Below, in pieces: positions 12,301 through 24,300 of a stretch of DNA of 64,000 bases. Position 1 is the stretch's first letter. Every line of letters starts with the position of its first letter. Under the pieces are notes generated by a model, which saw only the letters and a list, made by a program, of their open reading frames with translations, was not told the origin of the DNA and did not search any database. This stretch comes from Lethocerus indicus. Lineage: Eukaryota > Arthropoda > Insecta > Hemiptera > Belostomatidae. The position numbers were made by a program, and so were the translations under genes. The stretch is from assembly GCA_019843655.1 (NCBI GenBank), contig JACDQD010000010.1, forward strand, positions 10,151,637-10,215,636, in the 5' to 3' direction.

Positions 12301-15300
12301 GCTGCGCGACAGGCAGTGAAGACGTGTCGAATCTGCCTCCGCCGCCTACACCGGAAATGTTGTCCAACAACCAGAACGCAAACTTCGATACAAACTCGAA
12401 CGGTGAGTCAAACTACCGGGTAGACAGTGTATTCCTGATTATTGGAATACACCTCAGTAGGTCCGTAGGAAGTGTAACAGGGCATCTTAGTTTAAAGTTC
12501 ATCAGCATTGAAAAGGTGTTTCATTTTAACCCTTGTCCAGATATTATGTGTTCATATTTTGGTCCCTCCATGTATCCTTTGTTGTGAATATAAATGTGAT
12601 GAAAAAAGTTCAATTATACATGTAATTGTATTTTTATTTAATTGCTCACTTTAAACAAACTCAAAAGGAATGAAATTCACCAACAATATCTGTTAGATCT
12701 GTAACAATCATACCTACTATTTCTAATTGGGTTATTAGGACAGAGGGTTAACTTGTAAACAGAACAATCAGTAGTTGATGGCACATAATTTTGTTCATAG
12801 ATGCTCATCATATACAGAAATAATTATGTTTTTCATACAGTTAATATGTGACTTTCAAAACACTAAATATCTCTGTTGCAGATTGAAATATCTATTTTTC
12901 TTGATTTAATCAGTGATTTTATACATGTCTTGCTATTGTGACTAATCTTTCTCTTTAATCACTCCTTCAGTGGGATCTTTTCTTAGTAAATACTTCTGTA
13001 TTTCTTTAAATAAAATGAATGGTAGTTATTTTCTAGGATTGGCCAATTATGTGTCACATTAGTTAATGTAGATAGTTTTTTTAACACTTAATAGCCTTAT
13101 CACACATCTGTATTTTAATTGTTGAATCTGAATTATTAATTTTTCTATTACCTAATTCATTTGTTTCTCTTGAATTTGATTGAAAATGATTTTGATTAGT
13201 TTAATTTCATATGAATGACCAAACTATTGAAAAATTAATAATATTCTAGACATCAGCTCAGTAGTAAGGACATTAATACTTACTTTATGCTTTGTAATTA
13301 GAATAACTAATTACAAACATGCCAATTTGGATGTGTGTAAGGCAGTAATTAATTAAATTAAAGTTCACTCTTTTAGGTCCTTGTAGTCTTCATTTTTGTT
13401 TTAATTATTGCTTGGTCTTATTAGTTAGTTCTAATTTAATCTTTTGTGTTTAGTGTTATCCGTACATTGGTAATTTATAGAGATATCTATGCTTATTTTT
13501 TCCTGATTTTTCCTCTCAAAGAAAGAAAATCCTCAAAACACTTTTTATTTCTTAAGTCACATTCTCTTTCAGTTTGTATCCTGCACAGTTTTGGTGATGT
13601 ACTACTATTCTTATCGCTTGTTTTCTGCTTCTTTATCTCAAGGTTTGAGACAATATTTCTGCTACGTGGCAACATAATTGGTGGTCAGTGGGTCTGGTGA
13701 AAAATGCTTGCCAAATGTAACATAAAATTTTGATTCAGAAAATAGTAATGATGAAACAAGGTGAAATAAAAAAAGTCTGGTCACATTTATAACATTAGAT
13801 AATAAATTCTTTCTGTATGTAGATTCTGATAGTTCAGATGAATAGAAATTAATTTCAAAATTAACTTTATTTTAATGTTTTGCACTTTTAGTAAATTGTA
13901 CCCTTGGTACATTTGGTGGATATGGATGCAAATGTAAGTTTGAATTTCATCGCTAGACTAATTTGGTTTTTGGTTACAATAGTCTTCATGCTTCATATCT
14001 TAAGGCATGTATTAGGTGTTCAACTTTGCTTCCGCCGTTTTTTTCCCGACGTCCGAGGCTTCGTTGTAAAAAAACTGGTTATACGTTTACGATTGAAAGT
14101 ATTTGCCATCGCCGGCACTTTCTTCCATCTTTCGGCAGCGTTCGAATCCCGCGTCGAAAAAATCGCTCATCTTTTCAGGCGATCCATTTAATAATCCAAT
14201 TTTTGATTTGTAAAAAAAAATGAAAGTAAGTGTCGGTCAACCATTGATAGAAACGAGTGATAGTCCGAGGGAGCAATGTTGGTAGGACTTCCCATTTCGC
14301 CGTTTCCAAATACGTTTTAACCGGCTGTGAAGCGTGAGGACGATCGTTGTCAATTTGCAAAATCACTTTGTCGTCTCTCTCCTCGTATTGCGGCCGTTTT
14401 CCCTTCCAGTTTTCGACACGAACGCATCAATTGCTTTCTATACAGAGCGCCTGCGATTGTTTAAGTCGGTTTCAGCAGCTCATAATACACTACGCCGAGC
14501 CGGTCCCATCGAATACAGAGCACGGCCTTGGAGCCGAGAATATTCGTTTTGGCCGTCGATGCGGACGTTTCGACACGTTCTTTCAACAATAGCAGTCTCG
14601 CGAATGACGAGATTTTGCTTTAAACTGACATTTTCAATCGAGAATAACTTTAAGAAGCGGACGCCGCTCGACCATTGTTCTATTGGGTTATGTTGACAAA
14701 TTTCCAAGCTTATTGTAATAACGTCTACAATTGTTTATTTAAACCACTACTTACCGATAAAACAATCTATTGTAAAACAGCTGAAGCAAAGTTGTACACT
14801 TAATAATATAATGAATTCCATATCGCTATATTTTAAATAATAGTGCTTAAAATTTGGGTGTTGGTTATTACATTATTGCCCCATTAGGCTTTTTAATTGA
14901 CAAAATTTACATGTATATTTTAATTATTAGCCCTTGTTATCTGTTGTATATACTTAAATGCATAGATTTAACATTTACTTTTCACACGTATTATCACTTC
15001 CCCTTATGAAATAGATTTTGATAGTAAGGTATATTCCATAGCATTGCAACTGAAATTGGTTGATTGATTAAGTTATTTTTAATTGTTCAATTGCATAATT
15101 TCACTTTCTCAGGGCTATTTGTTATTTGAATACATAATATTTTATTGAAATTTTGCTCTTTACATACAGAGGGTCTTTTTATCTATTGTTGGATATTGCT
15201 TTATTTTTATTTATTTATTGTTTATTAGGATATACTTTACCAGTGGCATTTGATGACAGCACTTTTATTTGTTAACACTATTCATTCATTTCTTTGATGT

Positions 15301-18300
15301 TCATTTGAAATTCTCAACAGAATGAGAGAGCTTTATTACAAATTATGATTAAAGATTACCATGCAGTAGCTTTTATTTCTTCTTAAAAATTATCTATAAT
15401 TTTGTTTTATAAATCTTTTCCAGTAAGGAAAGATAAATTAAAGTTCAGTTATATTGTCCCATAATTGTTTTTGTGTTATTAACCTCCTTTTGTTGAGACT
15501 AAAATTATCCTTTTTTTTAAATAATCTTTAAAGTAATATTCTTTAATGGAATAGTCCTGGCATAAGTTTTATAAAACTAACAGAGCGAGTGAGGTAGAGT
15601 GGGAGAAAATTGATATTAAAGACAGGGAACATGAGTGTTATATATGTTGCCATGTAGAACTGCCTGGGTACCCAACAATGCACCGACGGCTTATGAAACA
15701 TTTCAAGGAAGGCTTGCTCAAGGACGGAGTTAGCCAACTCCCCACAGGTACAATACATATATTCTTCGCATAATTCACATAATACAATTTTGCCATGCTT
15801 TTGCCGATGCTTTTATTTTGCATTCTACTTTATTTTTTAGATTTTTTAAAATTTTTACTTTGATTGCGACCTTCACAATTGCATGAATTGTGTTATTTTT
15901 CTGTTCTCTTTTTTTTCTCCTTTTATTCATTTATTTTGTTTTTATTTAACCTCAATTTCCCCGATAATCCTCAGGAATATTTTTAAACCCTGAGATTTAT
16001 TGAAAATTGGATTGTCGAACCCACCTTTTATTAATCAGTCCCAAGAACTGATTTAATAAAGCCAAAGTTATTTCGGTGGGAATAATAGATATTTTTTTAC
16101 ATATAGTCGCTTAATTTTATGGAGATTATAAAATAACAAAGAATAGAATTCATATTATTTGCCGATTGGTGTTCAGAAAATGAGATTGCTTGTGAGGAGC
16201 TCGAGAAGATGAGCAGTATTTTGCCGACAATGTGGTTGGGTGCACAGAATGGCCGGATATTTGTCCACTCAGCTGTCGCCCAATGGCGTAGATGTTTACA
16301 TTCCATCAAACTAAAAGACTCAGTTGTGAGCATTGTGTGAGTATTAGAATTTTTAATATAATAATGTTCTGACATTTGTTTGAATATTAGAAAATTGTTG
16401 TAATAAAATATTTGGAACGTTTCCTTATAAAAATAAATAATATTGGAGCTTCATTGGTGTCCTGAGACCTACAAGTCGGCAATCCAAATCTGTTAGTCTA
16501 TAAGTTGGCATAAATCAGGGAGTTAAAATATCATATGCCATGTTTGGGATTTTTCAGCTCAGAATGCTGCTGACAATGATGAGAAGCCAAAATCTGGTCC
16601 AGTATATGACCAAAAAAAGATCACACAAATGAAAATATTTAGTCGGATAACTATTAACCTTAAATATTTTATTGATCTGTGCCTTCATGATGCACAAAAT
16701 GTATATATTTTCCTTGGTGATTTTTGAGTAGACAAGTTATTATATATAAACAATGTTTCAATGTACAATTCTTTTTTAGACATGTTGGAGGTCGAGTACT
16801 CTGCGCCGTAGCCGATTGTACAGTGGCAGTTTTCAGAAGGGGAAGCGACGGACAATGGGATCTAGGAAGGTATCACATCGTCGATCTCGGACCTCCACAA
16901 CAATCAATACGCTGCCTGATTGCGGTCCACAATAAAGTTTGGTGCGGTTATAAAAATACAATACACGTTCTAGACCCAATCACGATGGCTATTCAGGTAA
17001 ATCCTATCCAATGATACAACACCAAAAATTAAATAAGAAAGAAAACATTAATTAATTTTTTTGTTTTTTCAAAGAAATCATTGGATGTTCATCCGAGAAA
17101 AGAGAGCCACGTGAGACAAATGGCATGGGTCGGGGATGGAGTTTGGGTTTCTATAAGGCTGGACTCAACTCTCCGCCTATATCACGCCCACACCTACCAG
17201 CACCTTCAGGATGTCGACATAGAACCATACGTCAGCAAAATGCTAGGTCAGTCCCAATGTATATATAATTTTATTTGTTCCCTATTTTTATATTCAACAA
17301 GATCATCACAATTTCAAAGTTGTGAGGTGCCACTGCAAACTTGTCAAAAAATGATACTGCATGCATTACAGTCACCTGAATATCCAACCCAATATAAAGC
17401 CCGTCAAATATTTCATTTGTATAATCCATTAGTTTTATCAAAAGTATTGTAAATATCATTGAAATAATCCTTTACATTACACTTCATCTTAATTGATAAT
17501 AGTCCCCCTAAAGTTAGCTGATTTAAATAGTTAAACCTTACTGCATACAGTAGATTAATTAGATTAGATTTGTTGAAATATCCTGAAATTAGTTTAGATT
17601 TATGGTTTTACCCTGTTTTGTTGTTAGATTGTCATTGAACCAAGTGCTCTAGATTTTTGATTTCATGTCAGGTTTTCAGACAAAACCAATCATAGTATGA
17701 CTATGAAGAATGGAGCCGGAATAGAAGAAAGAAAACTACAAAATTATTTGAGAGTTTATGTTTTATCTTAATTAATTACTATTGACTAATTCAGTATAAA
17801 ATATTTTCCTCAAAAAATACCGATGAAGTGCAATTCCATAGAAATATATACCAAATAATTATTCTTGTGCAAACATGTTTTTGTCAGTTCATTTCTTCTT
17901 TGCTTTTGCTTTGATAATAATAAGCAAGGCTCAATTTTTCTTGTCAATTTTTTGAACACCAAAAACTACACTATTTGTATTAATTTTAACCCTTCAATTG
18001 GTTTTTTTTTTATTTTGACAAACTTAAAAACTTAAAAACTTCGGTTAAAATTTATTGCTTCCATTTACTAAAAGTAAGATGTCCATCAGATGATTTCTTT
18101 TGAGATACGTTTGTGTGCCATCCAACCCCAAAATAATATCAATTAACGGGTTAAAATATCAGAAACTCCTTTTTCAGTTTTGCTTTTGCAGTGTTGCTGG
18201 TATATCCTCCTAATGGATGGGTCTGTTTTATACCTTGGTTCATGATTCAGGGCACGATATATGCTAGAAGCTTATGGATTAACCTCAAGACACTTTACAC

Positions 18301-21300
18301 AAGATATATCTATAATTAGATGCTCCAGAGAGGGAGCAAGCATAGCAGAAAAGTCTTTTGACTTTTCTCTTCTGTTTTATTTGTCTTTTTTATGTCTATT
18401 TATTCTTTTTTTTCGGTGTCAATAAATATTTTTTTATATTTCCAGAATGGGATAATATCAAAGCCACCACACTGAGCCTTCACCTTGTACATTTTTATTT
18501 CTAACTCTAGCAGTAAAATACAACTTTGTTATAAAAAAGAGAAATCTTGTTGTTGAAAGAGATTACTGCATACAGAAAAATGTTTTTGTTTCATTTATGA
18601 GAAATGTCTAGAACAACATATCTCCTCCTAAATCTTGAACTTATCTCTACTTGAGAAATATTCTTCAAATACAAATGTTCACATAGTATTTTGATTTTTT
18701 TAAATGTAGTAGATTATGCTATCCAAGCATATAAAGTTCTTATTTGTTACAGGATTTTCTAAAGTTTTTTCAATGAAACAGATTCCTAGTAGTATGATTT
18801 ACAAATAAATGGAAGTATTTTTCAGTGCATAAGAAAATATTCTTTTTATTGTTTCTATTCAGCCAGTTTTACATCATGTTTTACTGCTCAAAAACTTTCT
18901 ACACTACTAATGACTAATTTATTTGTTTAACCCTTTCATTAACATATTTTTATTCATAATACTATACATCCAGTGTTTAATTCATGAAAGATTTTTGTAA
19001 AAATGATCAATAGTGATAGTTACTTTTCTGTTTTTTCCCCTTGAATGTTTAAATTATTTATTTTCTGCCCTCTCACATCCTATTTTTTCTTTCTGTTTTG
19101 CTACCTTGCTCTGGATGTGCTTCGCTTACCCACGTAGCAGTCTTACCCTCAGGTATAACACCATTACACTTACCATTTTCATTATCTAAATCATTATGTT
19201 TAATTTTTATATCTGTCTGTCTGTATGTATACGTCTTATGTCTGCATGCTCACCACATTTTCCATTTTTTTCTGTTCCTGGATGATTTTTTTTTTAATTT
19301 CCACTTGTAATGAATTCTTGTACTGTTATGCTGAAGTAGTTTTCTATATATTGTTATATGATTGGAAACAAATATTTCTTTTATTTCATGTTTGTAAAAT
19401 GTCCAAAGTGTGATACTATTGTTCAACAAGTTTCAGCAAATCTGTTTATCCGAAGTATGTGTGTGTATTTTGGTTATTTGTCTTTTATATATTATAAATT
19501 CTATTATTTTAAGTTAGGATATTCATTGTACAATATTCACAGAGTGCACCAATAAAGTTCTGGGAAAAGGCACAACAGAATGCAAAGTTTTGCACAAATG
19601 AAAAATTGTAAAACTTGTTAAGTATATTCTATCAGTTGAAAATCCAACTTTTGGTATTTTTTGTAATTGTTACTTGTCACTGAAGACATGTCTTGAACCA
19701 TTGGGACTACCAGCAAAAATTCTTAGGCCTGGTGAATGAGATTATTTATTTTAATATATTAGCAGTCCTGGAACTTTATTATCTTAATGTGCACATTTAT
19801 TGATACATATTATTCATTTTTTTGTGATAGTGTCATCCATACTTGTGTATCTCTAACATTTGTTTGCACTTTTATAAATTGGCATTGTTTTCTTATAACT
19901 TTTTGAATTCTGAAAGGAAGAATTGCCATGAAAAATGTAGTTGGTAGATGATAAAAACTGTGTAGAGTATTGTGCAGCATATGGGAGGAATGGTGGTACA
20001 TTTTAGTATAGTTATTGTTGCTCAACTGTTGAGATTTTTTATTAATTTTTAATAGCTTTTTGGTACTTTCTAATGCTACATTCCTGTTAATTGTGAAATA
20101 TGTCCATCTTCTTAATGCAATAAATCATAGATTGAATTTGTTTTCCAGGCACAGGGAAGCTGGGTTTTTCTTTCGTTAGAATTACAGCACTTTTGATAGC
20201 CTCCTCAAGACTGTGGATAGGAACAGGCAATGGAGTTATCATTTCTGTACCTTTATCTGAGAGTAAGTGTATTACGTTTTCACAGTTTGGTATTAACTTA
20301 TTATACTGGTTTTAATATTCCTTCAAAATATTTGTTGCACTCAGTTAATTGTGTATTTCAAATTGATGAGATTGGGTATGAGGGAAGAGACAGGTTAACC
20401 CCAGGCTTAGACAGAACTTCATGCATGTAGTGTACATTTAACTTCATGGTAATATGAGAAATAATTAAATTTTAATATTGCAGGTCCTGGAGGAGGTAGT
20501 GGAATGAGGTTGCCTGGAGGAGGGATCAGAGTTTATGCGGATCCCGCTTCTTCCCATTTAACACCTGCTACTTTCATTCCATACTGCTCCATGCAACATG
20601 CTCAGCTTTCATTCCACGGGCACAGGGATGCCGTTAAATTTTTTGTGGCCGTTCCCGGTAAGCGGTTGTATCGATGACACTATGGATACGCTCAATATCG
20701 AGCATAATTACACCAGAAGTTCCTTTTTTAATCACATGCAAAATATGAAAAGGAGGGAGGGCTTTAGCAGTGCATTAGTCAAAGTACAAGGTGTTCCAGA
20801 AGTGACTATTTTATAAAATAAAATGGACTGTACAAAAAGCCTTTGTATATTCCACTTTTTCTACATTTGGAACATCATGATGCAGAGTTTACTTAATTGA
20901 ATTCACATTTTTAATTTTATTCAAATTTAATTGTATTATTTATTTATTCAAATTTAATTGTATTATTTATTTATTCAAATTTAATTTTATTATTTATTTA
21001 TTCAAATTTAAATTTTATTATCAAATGTTATTTGAACAGATTAAGTTGTACAATCTACACAAATTTATACACTGTACATATGCCAGTATAACTATTTAAA
21101 ATAATTATAAAATGACTGTAGGAACACTACGTATATTAAAATTTATAATTTTGCATTTAAATAATTTTTTTGAAAATCTAAAAAGATTTTTTAGGTAGTA
21201 TACAAAATATGACTTAGAATGAATGATAAGTCTTCTATCTTATTTATTTCTGAATAGAGTTATGAATAGTTATGATGCTTCAAGAACTAAAACGGATCGT

Positions 21301-24300
21301 CTAAAAATAATTTCAAAATGGTAGCATAAGAAAATAAATGTTCACAGTTGTTATTTATAATACAAATAATTTTCTTCATTTCGACTAATTTAATTTTTTA
21401 CAGGTGTAGGAGGTCTTTCTGCAGCCACTACTGTTAATACGGATTCCCCTGTTATTGAGAACAGTACAGATTCTGACAAACCAATATCAATGCTGGTCAT
21501 GTCCGGTGGGGAAGGTTATATTGATTTCAGAGTCGGTAAGTTCTGATGGGTTTTGCTTTCACAAAACTGTTTTCGTCTTGAAAGTAGCTTATTGGTAACA
21601 CTCCTTTCTATGTAGCAATTTGAAGTGTCATATTTCTAAAACACCGGGCAACTTGTGTACTTCCTCTGATAAACGATATGGTTTGCTTCAACTAACTGAT
21701 CTTATCGATTGCACATGATCCTTTAAACACTTCGATGCTTTTTTATTTTTTTTATATTCGCCTTTTAAAAAGAAATCATTTAAAATCATTAAAGGCCGAA
21801 ACACTAGTCATGGCACACCGCCGCCGTCGATATTCATGATGCATGACTAAAACGGTCAAATGCTGTTTAACCCTTTGAGGTCCCATTATCGAACCTTGTT
21901 ATCAGTTGGCCTGTCTTCAGGTTAATCAACTTATTTTATCTCAGTTTCTTAATATTCCATAGGTCTAGGAACACTTTCTGCTGGCTCAGTAAATGTCATT
22001 TAGGGGCTCATTGTCTTTTGAAATTACTATATAATTTTTATATATGGATGAATGGAAAGGGAATTTAGCAGTTTCTATTGAAATAAAAAAAAGGGACAGT
22101 ATAACACTAATTTTTTGGATTAATTTTCCATTATTTGAAATCTTGTTTTCTTTGGGTTTTGTCACGTTCAGGAACCAGATAGGCCATATACTTAGCAGAA
22201 TCCATGATTCGGATATTTCATTTTCACGTTTCCTTGAAATTAATTCATAATTGAGGTTAACAGAATTTTGGCCTCAAAGAGTTAACACGTTTCTATATCA
22301 ATTTATTTATATTTTTTTATATATATTAATTATTCTCTTTTGAGTGATTTTCTTTTTATTTAATCAGTGTGTATTCATCTGCACACTTTTTGTTTTTGAT
22401 TTCATTTTTTTCTCACACGAAATGATCAACACAATTGATGAATTTGATGAGGTGAGAGGGAATTTGTGTGTGGTTAAGATTCGTGTGTTGGGTGATGTTT
22501 GCAGTTGACGATGCTGACGAGGCTAAAGACGCTGCGTCGCACCTCATTGTTTGGCAGTTACTTCCTCGGTACGTTTTGCTCTCACAAAACACACGCTCTC
22601 TCCTCTATTCCGCTTATTCTTTCTTTTCTGTTTCTATTTCTATTTCTCTGCAATCTACTCTCTTATATGTTCTCATTTTTTTTCTTGTCTGTTTCTCTCC
22701 AATCTCTGTGTCTCTCTTTACCCATTTCCCCCCTACTTAGTCCTCACTTTGCTCATAGTTGTTGCTACAGAAAGAGAAATGGATCCTTAAATGGTCAATG
22801 TAGGATAGAGATATACAACCAATCCTGGCTATAATCAATTAACATTTTCAGAATTGACATTCCATACCACAGACCCGGTATAAACTAATTTGCTAAGGAT
22901 TCCTAGCATGATTTTCAATCAGAAACAATCCTAAATTTAACAGTTGCAATCGCAAAACTGTTGAAAGTAAAAGGTCCAAATATGAGTCACAAAATTCAGT
23001 GTTGAATATACCAATCTAAGGTAAACCCTGGTCTTCCTGATCTTCATGTCCCTGGCATGAAAGAAAACAAAATAGAACTAGTGTAATAATAAAAATAAAT
23101 TAGTAGACACAATGTAAAAATAATGTTTTTTAACACTAATATTGTGTAGTGTGTTTCAGTGTTCAAGTATGGTGCTATTATTGTATTAACTCTCACTTGT
23201 ATCATCAAGATCAAATGATTGTTTTCACTATTCTGTGGTTTACCTTCAATCTTTTTATATAGAAATTCTTAACAGTCTTAGTTTTATTAAAACATTTTAA
23301 GGATAAACTTTTTTGTAGCCTTAGTCTGTTACAAAATTTAAGTACATAGCTTTAATGATAAGTAAGGATCCCAGATTATTTTTGTTGTCAGGAAATTAAA
23401 CCACTTTATTTCAGGAGTGAACACAATTTTTTTAATAGTTAGCGGTTTTAATAATGTGAATAATTTATTTTTGTGTAGAACAAATAGCAAATTAGTTTAA
23501 CCTGGGATGCTTCTAATGTCAATTCATGACCATAAAGCTTAATGCACACAGTTAGCAATAGTCAATGTACTCGGTGCCAATAACATTCCTCACCTGGTGT
23601 TATAACAAAATGCGGTAATGGAAAATTATTTATATATTGGTTGTAGTGTTATTTGGAAATATTTTGTAGTCTTGGAAGTTTATTATAACACTGTAAAAAT
23701 TTATATTTAAAAACTGGGAAATTCATACTAATATAAGTTACAGAATATATTTTCACAAAGTAGCAACTGTGAGTAAAGCAATCATACTAACTGCTTTTTC
23801 TATCGTATCATGACAGTTTCGCACTCACTCTCTTACTCCTTTCATTTTCTTTCTAAAAAAAAACATAAAAATCACTAACATTTTGCAGTCTTATATTGTT
23901 TTTTATCTTTTGAAATTTTGTTTTCCAACACTCAAAGACAAATTGATTTTTGTTTTTCTTAATTGTTATATTTTTAATTCGTGACAGTGTCTTTTATATT
24001 GTGTCATTTCAGTGTTTTTTTTGGCAGCATGCAAGACTTAACTAGTCACTAAACTAAACAGATCGGGCGTTTGTAAGTATGAATAAAAGTCATTTTAAAC
24101 AAAAACAAAAAGATCAATGTTATTATTTGCACCGAGAACGAATATAGCGATGTGCGTATGTTGTTACTTTACATGTTGGCTTTTACACTTGATACATAAA
24201 TAGCACTGCTGGCCTGGAAAAATTATATTAATAATTGTTCTTTTCTTTCCTTCAATCCTATCATTTTATATAGGCTTGAAGTAATTTACTAGCATTTAAT

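Larger units (their letters stand above)
12403..16176 (+). other. Large syd intron with a mariner insertion
   Basis: A 3.8-kb AT-rich intron between two securely placed propeller exons. It holds the deleted mariner element at 14012-14803 and the exon-like segment near 15567-15747, both listed separately. The rest is low-complexity AT-rich sequence in which I see no further feature. Confidence 0.8.

Noticed and set aside
13446..13700. Open frames on both strands in the large syd intron
   Set aside because: AT-rich, Phe/Leu/Lys-rich translations with no conservation signal; intronic noise.
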